The translations under genes were made by a program, and so were the position numbers. A stretch of 64,000 nucleotides of DNA from positions 558,001 through 622,000 of the forward strand of contig CAWJJQ010000008.1 of assembly GCA_963843255.1 (NCBI GenBank), in the 5' to 3' direction. Shown piece by piece: positions 52,766 through 61,577 of the stretch. The notes under the pieces are model-generated. The model did not search any database, was not told where the DNA came from, and saw only the letters and a list, made by a program, of their open reading frames with translations. Origin of the DNA: Bog-159 sp963843255 (lineage in GTDB: Bacteria; Acidobacteriota; Terriglobia; Bryobacterales; Bryobacteraceae). Each line of letters opens with the position of its first letter. Position 1 is the stretch's first letter.

Positions 52766-52811
52766 CCCGGCAGCTTGCGCCAGTTGCATCCTGAAGCAGA
52801 TTACTGGAGAA

Positions 52812-52846
52812 TATAATCTGAATATATCTTTAGTCCCCAAAGGAGG
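52812..52846 (+). promoter_or_regulatory. -10 box and strong Shine-Dalgarno before the acyltransferase gene
   Basis: A consensus TATAAT lies at 52812-52817 in an AT-rich patch, and AAAGGAGG at 52839-52846 precedes the ATG at 52852 by five bases. No good -35 at 17-bp spacing is seen. The acyltransferase is therefore probably transcribed separately from the signalling block upstream. Confidence 0.5.
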
Positions 52847-52851
52847 CCGTC

Positions 52852-54528
52852 ATGGCGCTTCCCCAACTGCCACAGCGTTTGGGAGCCCTGGACGCCGCAT
52901 TTCTGAACTTCGAGTCCAGGGAAATGCCGCTGCACATTGGCGGTGTGTGCACATTTGAAGGAACCATCCCTTTCGAGAGATTCGTCGCCACCATTGAATC
53001 CAAACTCGATATCATCCCGCGGTATCGCGAAAAGGTCGTCCATCCCTTCCTCAACATCGGATACCCGACGTGGCAGTTCGATCCGGACTTCGACATCCGG
53101 CGCCACATCTTCCACCTGAAGCTCGATCCGCCGGGCACCATGGAGCAACTGCGCGAGCTGACCGGCCGTCTCTTCACTCCGCTGCTCGATCGCAATAAAC
53201 CGCTGTGGGAAACCTACGTGGTGGACGGCCTTGCCGGGAACCGTTCCGCGATGATCTGCAAAGTCCATCATTCGATCGTCGACGGCGTGGCCGGCATCGG
53301 CTTGCTCAATGTGATCATGGACCCGTCGCCCGAGGAGCGTCCGCTGCCCCGGCGTAAGCCATACCGCCCGCCCCCGCCTCCCGATCAGGCTTTTCTCTTC
53401 CTTGATGCGTTCGCCGATAGCCTGGCGCAACTTCCCAAGCGCTGGAAGGAGGCCCGCGAGGGTCTTCTCGGCTACGGCTCGCTGCTCATGCGCGATAACT
53501 TCGCCGCGCTGGGCCTGGAGCGGGTGGTTGACATGATGCCCGAGTTATTGTCGCCGCTGGAACATCTGCCGTTCAACCGGCCGTGCTCCGGCGAACGCCA
53601 GGTTTACTGGACGGAGGTCCCCTTCGCCGAGGCGCGCGCCATTCGCACCGCTTGCAACTGCACCGTAAACGACGTGGTGCTCGCGGTAGTGGCCGGGGCC
53701 GTCGCGAGGTACACCCTGCTGCACGGCCAGACCGTAAAAGGCCGCTTCTTCCGGCCCATGGTGCCCGTGAATGTGCGCCCCGCCGAACAGGCGATCGGCG
53801 CTTTCGGCAATTTAATTTCGCTGCTGCCCGTAACCCTGCCGCTGGGCATCAAGGATCCCCTGGCCCGCATTCGCCACATTCACCAGCAGACGCAAGCCAT
53901 GAAAGGCGCCCGCATGCCGGAACTGGTGCGCGTGGGGCTCGCCTGGCTGGGGCTTCTGCCGCCGCCTGTACAGGCATTCCTGGCCGGAAACCTGGGCTGG
54001 CTCAACACCCCCATTCCTCTTTTCCACATGGTCTGCACCAATGTGCCTGGACCTCAATTGCCGCTATACACCTGCGGCAAGCGGATGCTGGCCTGCTATC
54101 CGCACGTGCCCACTGGCATGGACGTAGGCATCAGCGTAGCCATCGAGAGCTACGACCAAAAGCTCTACTTCGCCCTGACCACGGACGCTATGGCCGCGCC
54201 GGACGGCGGCCGCATGACCGGGTTTCTGGACGCGTCCTTCAAGGAGTTGCGCAAGGCTGCTGGCGTGCCCGAGACCCGGCCGCACCCCAGCCGCACGCGC
54301 GCGCCGCGCCAACCGAAGCCCAAAGCCAAAATGCGCAAGCCCCGGCCCGCGCCGCCGGAAGCCGCGCCCGAGGCAGAAGCTGTGCCGGAGTCCGTCCCGG
54401 CGCCGGTCGCAGCGCCCCCGCCGCCCGAACTGATCCTGCCCGAAATCAGTGACGTAGGACCCGCAGAGGAAGAAACGCTCGAAGACGCCACCCTGATCCA
54501 GGAAGAGGAACTCGAGCCAGTATTCTGA
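52852..54528 (+). CDS. Wax ester synthase / diacylglycerol acyltransferase (WS/DGAT)
   Basis: The 558-residue enzyme has the catalytic HHSIVDG (139-145; the HHxxxDG motif) inside the condensation-like N-terminal domain that begins near DAAFLNFES and MPLHIGG. The family's second region is seen as TVNDVVLAVVAGAVARY, FRPMVPVNVRP and FGNLISLLPVTLP. It joins fatty acyl-CoA to alcohols or diacylglycerol to make neutral storage lipids. Residues about 465-558 are a Pro/Ala/Lys-rich then acidic low-complexity tail, not part of the usual 450-480-residue enzyme. Fatty aldehyde or alcohol from the ANL/dehydrogenase pair at 20760-23308 would be a suitable substrate source; this is inference. Confidence 0.9.
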   Translation: MALPQLPQRLGALDAAFLNFESREMPLHIGGVCTFEGTIPFERFVATIESKLDIIPRYREKVVHPFLNIGYPTWQFDPDFDIRRHIFHLKLDPPGTMEQLRELTGRLFTPLLDRNKPLWETYVVDGLAGNRSAMICKVHHSIVDGVAGIGLLNVIMDPSPEERPLPRRKPYRPPPPPDQAFLFLDAFADSLAQLPKRWKEAREGLLGYGSLLMRDNFAALGLERVVDMMPELLSPLEHLPFNRPCSGERQVYWTEVPFAEARAIRTACNCTVNDVVLAVVAGAVARYTLLHGQTVKGRFFRPMVPVNVRPAEQAIGAFGNLISLLPVTLPLGIKDPLARIRHIHQQTQAMKGARMPELVRVGLAWLGLLPPPVQAFLAGNLGWLNTPIPLFHMVCTNVPGPQLPLYTCGKRMLACYPHVPTGMDVGISVAIESYDQKLYFALTTDAMAAPDGGRMTGFLDASFKELRKAAGVPETRPHPSRTRAPRQPKPKAKMRKPRPAPPEAAPEAEAVPESVPAPVAAPPPPELILPEISDVGPAEEETLEDATLIQEEELEPVF

Positions 54529-54543
54529 CGGCGAGCGGGTACC

Positions 54544-56148
54544 ATGCATTACGTGACCGCGCTGCTTATTCCGCTCGCGGCGTTTGCTCAATCCCGATCG
54601 CCTGAGCCGGCCGCCGGCTCCATCAGCGGCGTGGTCAAGGATACGGCGACGCGCACCCCTCTGGCCGGTGTGGTGGTCAATGCCGGCCAGTCCGCTGCCA
54701 CCACCGGCCCTCTCGGTGAGTTCACTCTCCTGGGAGTGCCCCCGGGGCGCCAGTATATTTCCGTGCATGACGAAAACCGCGCCGCATCGAGTGGGCTGTA
54801 CCTGCTGTTGAACCCCGGCCAGGAAATCACAGGGGTAGAAGCATTCATCAAGCTGGGCGGCACGGTTTCGGGCCGCGTGTTCGATGACGGACGCCATCCG
54901 GTGGCCAGCGCCGACGTTCTGCTCCTCGAAAAGACGTTTGAGTTCGGCCAGCCGGCCTACGTGCCTAAGTTGATTGTCCAAACCGATCGGCGCGGAGCAT
55001 ACCACCTGTCGCCAGTACGTGCTGGACGCGATTTCTGGATTCTGGCCCGAAAGCGCGTCCAACTGCTCGACTCCGGCGCCAAGTTGCCTGCCGATCCGGA
55101 CCAGCGCCCCCGGCTTCCGCTACCCGCGTATTATCCCGGTTCGCCGTCCGTAGAAAGCGCCGCCGCCATCACGCTGGCTTCCGCCGAGGATCGCCGTGAC
55201 GTGGATATCCGAATGGCCCTCGCGCCGGTCTTTTGCATCGACGGCTCCGCGGAAACGCCGGGCAGCCTTGCGCTTTCCAACGTGACTATCACCGGGGAAC
55301 AGCCGTTTATTGTTGATTACCCGCCCGCGGTGACCGTGGCCGCCTCAGCTGACGGCAAATTCAGCGCCTGCGGCTTTCCTCCTGGCGAATACCGGATTAC
55401 TGCGTCCAACAGTGCGGAGATTGCCAGCCAGCGCCTGTCTGCGTTCGCCCAAATCGAAGTCATCGATCGCGACCTCGACAATTTGCGTCTGACCGCTCAA
55501 TCCGCCGTGACCGTCACAGGAGAGACGCTCTGGGATCCTCCGCCGCGCGACGAGCCGGTAACCCGAATCTCGGCCGCATTCGTGAAGTCTCAGCCACAGT
55601 CCGGCGGGATAGGCGGCGTATTCAGCTTTGGCGGCCATATCGCGGTCCCTGGACCATTCACCTTGGGCCGCATACCCGTCGACGACTATGCCTTCCGCTT
55701 GTCAGGCCTCCCGCCGGGCTGCTACGCGAAGGAAGCAACCTACGGCGGCGCCGGCGTGCTGCACGGGATGGTGCAGTTCACCCGCGCCGCGCCGGACAGC
55801 CGCTTGCACATCGCGTTGGCCTGCGATGGCGGATCGATGACCGCGCGGGTGACCGATGGCGACGGCAATCCAGTTTCGAACCTCTGGCTCTACATCATGG
55901 CCAAGGATGCCGCATCTCCGGCCGCGCTGCAGCAGATTCTTCGTCAGGAGGAAGTCGTGAACGGCTGGAGTGGAACCGTGGCGGACCTGCCGCCCGGAAC
56001 ATACCTTGTGCTAGCTTGCGGCCTGGAAATGGATGGGACCGCCGCTCCCGTCATAAAGCTCTGGCAGGCGCGGTCTAGAGCCAAAGAAATATCGGTCGGT
56101 TCCGGCGAAGCGGTCCGCATCACGCTCGAAATATCGGAGCTCGAATAA
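54544..56148 (+). CDS. Secreted carboxypeptidase-regulatory-like protein
   Basis: The 534-residue protein has a short signal peptide (YVTALLIPLAAFAQ) and begins with an Ig-like CarboxypepD_reg unit (GSISGVVKDTATRTPLAGV, PLGEFTLLGVPPGRQYISV). Further similar beta repeats follow: GTVSGRVFDDGRHPVASADV, FSACGFPPGEYRIT and ARVTDGDGNPVSNLW with DLPPGTYLVLACG. Proteins with this layout are abundant in Acidobacteria and are thought to be cell-surface or secreted; their function is not established. The 16-base gap to the acyltransferase gene suggests co-transcription. No enzymatic motif is seen. Confidence 0.8.
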   Translation: MHYVTALLIPLAAFAQSRSPEPAAGSISGVVKDTATRTPLAGVVVNAGQSAATTGPLGEFTLLGVPPGRQYISVHDENRAASSGLYLLLNPGQEITGVEAFIKLGGTVSGRVFDDGRHPVASADVLLLEKTFEFGQPAYVPKLIVQTDRRGAYHLSPVRAGRDFWILARKRVQLLDSGAKLPADPDQRPRLPLPAYYPGSPSVESAAAITLASAEDRRDVDIRMALAPVFCIDGSAETPGSLALSNVTITGEQPFIVDYPPAVTVAASADGKFSACGFPPGEYRITASNSAEIASQRLSAFAQIEVIDRDLDNLRLTAQSAVTVTGETLWDPPPRDEPVTRISAAFVKSQPQSGGIGGVFSFGGHIAVPGPFTLGRIPVDDYAFRLSGLPPGCYAKEATYGGAGVLHGMVQFTRAAPDSRLHIALACDGGSMTARVTDGDGNPVSNLWLYIMAKDAASPAALQQILRQEEVVNGWSGTVADLPPGTYLVLACGLEMDGTAAPVIKLWQARSRAKEISVGSGEAVRITLEISELE

Positions 56149-56159
56149 GGGCGCCACGC

Positions 56160-56603
56160 TCACCTGCGCCGCTCGAAAAATTCCTTGAGTAACTCGACGC
56201 ATTCGACAGCCAGCACGCCCTCCACAATCTCTACGCGGTGATTGAGCAGCTCGGAATCCGCGATCCGGAACTTGCTGCGCACGCCGCCAAACCGGAGGTC
56301 GCGCGCCCCGAACACCAGCCGCCCCACGCGCGCCGCCACCAGTGCTCCCGCGCACATCGCGCAAGGTTCCAGCGTGGCATACACCGTAGCCCCCTCCAGC
56401 CGGTAATTACCTTCCGCCAGCGCCGCCGCGCGTAACGCCAGCATCTCCGCATGCGCCGTGGGATCGTGGGTCGCAATGGGTGAATTGCGCCCGCGGCCCA
56501 CTACCGCGCCGTCCACCACCACCACCGCGCCTACGGGTACCTCGCCCGCCGCTTGCGCCTCGCGGGCCAGCGCCAGGGCCTCCCGCATGAAGATGTCATG
56601 CAT
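56160..56603 (-). CDS. tadA: tRNA adenosine(34) deaminase TadA
   Basis: The 147-residue protein has the zinc and catalytic motifs of the deaminase fold: HAE (His51, Glu53) and PCAMC (Cys81, Cys84), with NSPIATHDPTAHAE and GALVAARVGRLVFGARD in the expected order. These match TadA, which converts A34 to inosine in tRNA-Arg(ACG), rather than guanine or cytosine deaminases. Length is normal. It is convergent with the CarboxypepD_reg gene and divergent from the ABC permease operon, so it stands alone. Confidence 0.93.
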   Translation of the reverse strand: MHDIFMREALALAREAQAAGEVPVGAVVVVDGAVVGRGRNSPIATHDPTAHAEMLALRAAALAEGNYRLEGATVYATLEPCAMCAGALVAARVGRLVFGARDLRFGGVRSKFRIADSELLNHRVEIVEGVLAVECVELLKEFFERRR

Positions 56604-56635
56604 GCCCCTCTTAGCTTAGAATAAGAAGATCCTCC

Positions 56636-57796
56636 ATGTTCCGCTACATCCCATTGATCGTCAAGAACTGCTGGCGCAACCGGCGCCGCACCATGTTGAC
56701 CATCGTGAGCGTGGGCGTGTCCATGTGCCTGCTGGGCGTTCTGATGGCCGTCTATCACGCCATGTACCTCAGCGATCCTACGCCCGAGCAGGCCCTGCGC
56801 CTGGTCACGCGGAACCGGATTTCGCTGACCGTCGAAATTCCGCAGTATTATATGGACCGCATCCGCCAGGTGCCTGGTGTCAAAGAGGTTATGCCTTCCC
56901 AGTGGTACGGCGGTGTCTACAAGGACGCGCGCGATCCCAAGAATTTCTTCGCCCGCTTCGGTGTGGACCCCGAAAAGCTGTTCAAGATTTACAGCGAGCT
57001 GACCATCCCGGAAGATCAGAAGCAGGCCTTCATTCGCGACCGCACAGGCACCGTGATCGGCCGCGATCTGGCCGACAAGTTCAATTTCCATGTGGGCGAC
57101 CGCATCACTTTAACCGGCGATATCTTTCCCGGTACGCTGGAACTGACCGTACGCGGCATTTTCGACAGCCCGCGCAAAAGTGAGGTGTTGTACTTTAACT
57201 GGGCCTACGTGCGCGAAGGATTGCCGGAAGCCCGCAAAGGTGACGTCGGCCTGTTCAACATCGTGTGCGACAGCCCCGCCGCCGTGTCCCGGGTCGCCAA
57301 AACCGTCGACGACGAATTTCACAATTCGCCGGTGCAGACCCGCACTGAAACCGAGCAGGCCTTCACCCTTAGTTTCGCTTCCATGCTGGGCAACGTGAAG
57401 ATGTTCCTATTCAGTATCTGCGCCGCGGTGATGTTTACCGTGCTGTTGGTTTCGGCCAACACCATGGCCATGTCCGTGCGCGAGCGCGTACGTGAAGTCG
57501 GTGTTCTCAAAACCCTGGGCTTCACCGGTGGCAACATCCTACTGATTATCCTGGGGGAAGCCTGCGTGATCTCGGTGGCCGGCGGGACCGTCGGGTTTCT
57601 GCTCTCGACCTTCCTGACAAGCGGCCTCCGCAAAAGCCCGGCGGGATTTTTTCTGCCGCCCATCCATCCGTTCGATCCGTCGGTGGCCGCCGCGTGTATC
57701 ACAGTGGCATTGGTGATCGGTATGTTGAGTTCGTTCGTGCCCGCCTGGGGCGCGTCCCGCACGCCGATCGTGGAAGCATTGCGTAGCACCGATTAG
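56636..57796 (+). CDS. FtsX/MacB-type ABC permease 1
   Basis: The 386-residue permease has an N-terminal helix (RTMLTIVSVGVSMCLLGVLMAV), a periplasmic MacB_PCD domain (about 45-255) and three C-terminal helices in the FtsX module (MFLFSICAAVMFTVLLVSA, ACVISVAGGTVGFLLSTFL, AAACITVALVIGMLSSFVP). The cytoplasmic loop RERVREVGVLKTLGF contacts the ATPase. It is the first of five same-strand genes (two permeases, adaptor, ATPase, DUF4337), all separated by under 30 bases. The second permease gene starts 8 bases later. Such transporters export peptides, siderophores, macrolides or lipids. Confidence 0.92.
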   Translation: MFRYIPLIVKNCWRNRRRTMLTIVSVGVSMCLLGVLMAVYHAMYLSDPTPEQALRLVTRNRISLTVEIPQYYMDRIRQVPGVKEVMPSQWYGGVYKDARDPKNFFARFGVDPEKLFKIYSELTIPEDQKQAFIRDRTGTVIGRDLADKFNFHVGDRITLTGDIFPGTLELTVRGIFDSPRKSEVLYFNWAYVREGLPEARKGDVGLFNIVCDSPAAVSRVAKTVDDEFHNSPVQTRTETEQAFTLSFASMLGNVKMFLFSICAAVMFTVLLVSANTMAMSVRERVREVGVLKTLGFTGGNILLIILGEACVISVAGGTVGFLLSTFLTSGLRKSPAGFFLPPIHPFDPSVAAACITVALVIGMLSSFVPAWGASRTPIVEALRSTD

Positions 57797-57804
57797 GAGC
57801 GCCC

Positions 57805-58968
57805 GTGGCTATTCCCGTCGCATATAATCTTCGCAACCTGATTGTCCGTAAGACCACCACGCTCATGACCGCGCTGGGCATTGCGCTCACGGTAGCGGTG
57901 CTGCTTGCCATCATGGCGCTGCTTAGCGGCCTGCGCAGCACGCTCTCCTCCAGCGGCGATCCCCTGCAGATCGTGGTGATGCGCAAAGGATCGGAAACCG
58001 AGCTAGTCTCGAATTTCACGCGCGGCCAGTTTCAGGACCTGAAGTTCAAGCCTGGGATCGCGCGCACCGCCTCCGGAGATCCCATGGCATCGCTTGAAAT
58101 CATGACCATCATCAACCTGGCCAGCGTGGATGCCCCGGACGGGATGAACGTGAGCGTGCGCGGGCTGCTCCCGATCGGCATTGAGATGCGCAAGGGGCTC
58201 AAGCTTTTGAGCGGCCGCTGGTTCGATCCCGGCAAACGTGAGCTGGTGACCGGAAAATCCATCGCGCAGCGCTATCCCAGCGCGGCGCTGGGCAAACATA
58301 TCACCTTCGGACGCGGCGATTGGGAAGTGGTGGGCGTGATGGATGGGGGCCAGAGCGCCCAGAACAGCGAGATCTTCGCCGACCTGAACCAGGTCAGTTC
58401 CGACCTGCAGCGAACCGATGTGCTCAGCTCGGCATTGGTACGCGCCACCGATGCCGGCGCCGCCACCGCGCTGGTAAACAGCATCAATGACGACCAGCGC
58501 CTCAATATGAATGCCGAGTCCGAGAAAGAGTATTACGACCGGCAAACCCAATCCGCCGCGCCCATCGAATTCATCGGAATCTTCGTATGCGTCATCATGG
58601 CCATCGGCAGCAGTTTCGCGGCCATGAACACCATGTACGCCGCGGTGGCCCGCCGCGCGCGAGAAATCGGGACGCTGCGCGTGCTGGGCTTCTCCAAGGG
58701 CAGCATCCTGTTCAGCTTCTTTATCGAATCCGTGTTGCTGGCCGCCCTGGGCGGGGTGTTGGGCTGCCTGCTGGTATTTCCTTTGAACGGCGTGACCACC
58801 GGCATCGGCAGCAGCACGTTCAGCGAACTCGCGTTTGCCTTCCGTGTGACGCCCCAGATTATGCTGGCGGGCATCGCCTTTGCGACGGTGCTGGGTGCGC
58901 TGGGCGGGCTGTTCCCGGCGCGCATGGCGGCTCGCAAGGAGATCCTGGTGGCCTTGCGCGAGGTTTAA
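57805..58968 (+). CDS. FtsX/MacB-type ABC permease 2
   Basis: The 387-residue permease has an N-terminal helix (TTTLMTALGIALTVAVLLAIMAL), a periplasmic domain (about 50-250) and the FtsX module (FIGIFVCVIMAIGSSFAAMN, SFFIESVLLAALGGVLGCLL, PQIMLAGIAFATVLGALGGL), with the ATPase-contacting RAREIGTLRVLGFSKGSILF. It differs clearly from permease 1, so the transporter is probably a heterodimer. The ATPase is encoded separately at 60331. Confidence 0.92.
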   Translation: MAIPVAYNLRNLIVRKTTTLMTALGIALTVAVLLAIMALLSGLRSTLSSSGDPLQIVVMRKGSETELVSNFTRGQFQDLKFKPGIARTASGDPMASLEIMTIINLASVDAPDGMNVSVRGLLPIGIEMRKGLKLLSGRWFDPGKRELVTGKSIAQRYPSAALGKHITFGRGDWEVVGVMDGGQSAQNSEIFADLNQVSSDLQRTDVLSSALVRATDAGAATALVNSINDDQRLNMNAESEKEYYDRQTQSAAPIEFIGIFVCVIMAIGSSFAAMNTMYAAVARRAREIGTLRVLGFSKGSILFSFFIESVLLAALGGVLGCLLVFPLNGVTTGIGSSTFSELAFAFRVTPQIMLAGIAFATVLGALGGLFPARMAARKEILVALREV

Positions 58969-58990
58969 ACGCCCGGTTGAACTTCTGTAT

Positions 58991-60322
58991 ATGGATGCCG
59001 AACTCAAAAGCTTGCAAATCGACCGTGGTCGGAAACGCTCCGACGAGCCGTCCAAGTGGGCCACTCGCTGGATCATCGGCGGCGTCTGCTTATTTATCCT
59101 GCTGGGCGCCGGGCGTTTCGCCTACAGCCGCCTCAACGCCGCCACCGAGGTCCAAGTGCAGCGCGTCAAAGCCATTAGCACCGGCCACGCCGAACAGGGC
59201 GTCATCCTGAACGCCACGGGCTACATCGTAGCCGCCCACAAAATCGAACTGGCCGCCAAGGTAATCGGTAAGGTGAAGTGGATCGGCGTGGATAAAGGCG
59301 ATCGGGTCAAGGAAGGCCAGGTGCTCGTGCGCCTGGAGGACGACGAGTACCGCGCGCAGCTCGATCAGGCCAAGGGCAATCTGGCCAACCTGGAGGCGCA
59401 TCTGGCGGAGTTGGAGCATGGCTCGCGCCCCGAGGAAATCGCCCAGGCGTTAGCCAATCTGAATTCGTCCAAAGCCGACCTGGAAAATGCGCGTGTCAGC
59501 CTGGAACGCACCCGCAAGCTGGTAGCCCAGGCGGTCATGTCGCAGCAGAACCTCGACGACGCGCAAGCCCGCTTTGACTCGGCCAACGCCAAGGTCAATT
59601 CGCTTCAGAAGGCCTATGACCTGGTCAAGCTCGGCCCCCGGCAGGAGCAGATCGATGCCATGCGCGGCCAGGTGGAACAGGCCCGCGGCGCCGTGGCTTA
59701 CGCCGAGACTAACCTGGCCAATACCATCATCCGCTCGCCAGTCACCGGTACCATCCTGGAGCGCGCCGTGGAGATCGGCGAATTCGTCACCACCAGCTTC
59801 GTGGGCGATCGCGGCGCCAAAGGCTATGTCGTGTCGCTCGCCGATCTGAACGACCTGGAGGTCGAGCTGGATATCAGCCAGAACGATTTCGCCAAGCTCC
59901 ACATGAAGCAGAATGGCATCATCACCACGGATGCCTTTCCCGACCGCAAGTACGACGGGTTCATCCGTGAAGTCTCCCCCGAAGCCAACCGCCAGAAAGC
60001 CACCGTGCAGGTGAAAGTGAAGGTGGCCCATCCCGACGACTATCTGCGTCCCGAAATGAATGCCAGCGTGGCCTTCCTCTCCGACGAGAAGAACGCCGCC
60101 GCCACGCCTTCGCAGCCGATCGTGGTGGTGCCGGCTTCGGCCATCCGCGATAACAAGGTCTTCGTGATACTGGATGGCCGGGCCGTCCGGCGCGACATCA
60201 AGCCGGGACCCACCAGCAGCCAGGGTGTGCGCATCGAGCAGGGCCTCATCGGCGGCGAAGACCTGATCCTGAACCCGCCCGCCACGCTGAAGGATGGCGA
60301 CCGCGTGCGCCAGAAAGCCTGA
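58991..60322 (+). CDS. HlyD/MacA-type membrane fusion protein
   Basis: From ATG 58991 the adaptor has 443 residues; the open frame upstream lies inside the permease gene. It has a cytoplasmic N-terminus, one membrane span (WIIGGVCLFILLGAGRFAYS, about 26-45), a biotinyl-lipoyl half-site (KVKWIGVDKGDRVKEGQVLVRL), a long helical hairpin (about 115-240, with QLDQAKGNLANLEAHLAEL and SQQNLDDAQARFDSANAKV), a second lipoyl half (IIRSPVTGTILERAVEIGEFV) and beta-barrel/MP domains. It links the ABC permeases to an outer-membrane channel. The only TolC-type gene in the window is at 46111. Confidence 0.92.
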   Translation: MDAELKSLQIDRGRKRSDEPSKWATRWIIGGVCLFILLGAGRFAYSRLNAATEVQVQRVKAISTGHAEQGVILNATGYIVAAHKIELAAKVIGKVKWIGVDKGDRVKEGQVLVRLEDDEYRAQLDQAKGNLANLEAHLAELEHGSRPEEIAQALANLNSSKADLENARVSLERTRKLVAQAVMSQQNLDDAQARFDSANAKVNSLQKAYDLVKLGPRQEQIDAMRGQVEQARGAVAYAETNLANTIIRSPVTGTILERAVEIGEFVTTSFVGDRGAKGYVVSLADLNDLEVELDISQNDFAKLHMKQNGIITTDAFPDRKYDGFIREVSPEANRQKATVQVKVKVAHPDDYLRPEMNASVAFLSDEKNAAATPSQPIVVVPASAIRDNKVFVILDGRAVRRDIKPGPTSSQGVRIEQGLIGGEDLILNPPATLKDGDRVRQKA

Positions 60323-60330
60323 ATCCCGAT

Positions 60331-61032
60331 ATGAGCGAAACCATCATCGAAACGCGCCACCTGACCAAGGAGTTTATCCGCGACGAGTTCCATGTTGTCG
60401 CGCTCAAGAACATCGATATCCGTATCGATAAGGGCGAGTTCGTGGCCCTCATGGGACCCTCCGGTTCAGGCAAATCCACGCTGTTGCACCTGATCGCCGC
60501 CATGGACAAAGCCACCGGCGGCGAGATCCGCGTATTGGGTCACAACCTGCGCGAGCTCAGCGACCGCCAGATCGCGCACTGGCGCAATGAACACGTCGGT
60601 TTCATCTTCCAGCAGTTCAACCTGATTCCGGTTCTGACCGCGCTCGAGAACGTGGAGCTGCCCCTCAAGCTCACTAATCTGAAAAAGCAGGAACGGCTGG
60701 ATCATGCCGCTACCGCCCTGAAGCTCGTCGGTCTCGGCGACCGCCTGGGCCACTACCCGCGCCAGTTGTCCGGCGGGCAGGAGCAGCGCGTGGCCATCGC
60801 CCGCGCCATCGTCACCGACCCCGCGTTGATCCTGGCGGATGAGCCTACCGGAAACCTCGACGCCGCATCCGCCGACGACGTGCTCACTATCCTCTCGAAG
60901 CTGAACAAAGAGTACAACAAGACTGTTGTGATGGTCACCCACGATCCGCACGCGGCGCGGTTCGCCACCAAAGTGCGCCATCTCGAGAAAGGAGAGCTCC
61001 TGGCGGAGGATGCCGTGCCGGCCGCCCGGTAA
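60331..61032 (+). CDS. ABC transporter ATPase, MacB/LolD type
   Basis: The 233-residue ATPase has Walker A GPSGSGKS (42-49), Q-loop FQQFNLIP, signature LSGGQ (146-150), Walker B ALILADE and switch His in VTHDPHAA. It starts 8 bases after the adaptor gene and should power the heterodimeric permease encoded at 56636-58968. Confidence 0.94.
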   Translation: MSETIIETRHLTKEFIRDEFHVVALKNIDIRIDKGEFVALMGPSGSGKSTLLHLIAAMDKATGGEIRVLGHNLRELSDRQIAHWRNEHVGFIFQQFNLIPVLTALENVELPLKLTNLKKQERLDHAATALKLVGLGDRLGHYPRQLSGGQEQRVAIARAIVTDPALILADEPTGNLDAASADDVLTILSKLNKEYNKTVVMVTHDPHAARFATKVRHLEKGELLAEDAVPAAR

Positions 61033-61034
61033 TT

Positions 61035-61565
61035 ATGGCAGAACTCGAAATCCATCACGAAGAAGCTCACGGTCACGACAAAGCGGGCCAGATCGTCGGC
61101 GTGCTGGCGGCCTTGCTGGCTGTCTGCTTGGCGGTGGTAACCATTGCCTCGCATCGGACTCACACCGAGGCCATCATCAAGAAGTCCGAGTCCAACGACC
61201 AATGGCAGTATTACCAGTCGAGCCGCTTGAAGTTCCATAACCTCGAATTGGCTGAACGGCTGATCGACGTGCTGGGTCCGAACAACGCGGGCGCCCGCGA
61301 GAACCTGGCGCAAATTGCCAAAGAAAAACTAAAGTACACCGACCAGTCAAAGGACTTGCAATCGAAAGCGCAGGAGAAAACAGACGAATCGGAGGCCGCC
61401 GAGCGCAGGGCTCTGCACTACGATCTGGGCGAAGGCCTGCTGGAGATCGCCCTGGTGCTCAGTTCCCTCTACTTCATCGCGCGCAAGATGCTGTTTCCGG
61501 TGGTCAGTATCATCGCCGGCATCGCCGGCGTTATCGTGGCGATTACCGGCCTGACGGCGTCGTGA
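61035..61565 (+). CDS. DUF4337-like membrane protein
   Basis: The 176-residue protein has a His-rich N-terminus (EIHHEEAHGHD), one membrane span (IVGVLAALLAVCLAVVTIAS), a conserved charged segment (KKSESNDQWQYYQSSRLK) followed by a helical periplasmic stretch, and two C-terminal hydrophobic segments. The DQWxYYQ-like region and layout match DUF4337, a family of unknown role. It begins 2 bases after the ATPase stop, so it is most likely an accessory of the export system. The transported substrate is unknown. Confidence 0.75.
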   Translation: MAELEIHHEEAHGHDKAGQIVGVLAALLAVCLAVVTIASHRTHTEAIIKKSESNDQWQYYQSSRLKFHNLELAERLIDVLGPNNAGARENLAQIAKEKLKYTDQSKDLQSKAQEKTDESEAAERRALHYDLGEGLLEIALVLSSLYFIARKMLFPVVSIIAGIAGVIVAITGLTAS

Positions 61566-61577
61566 AGGCCTTGGGGA

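Noticed and set aside
58003..59076. 357-codon open frame antisense to ABC permease 2 and adaptor start
   Set aside because: It spans two well-supported genes and its translation is Gln/Arg/His-rich without domains.
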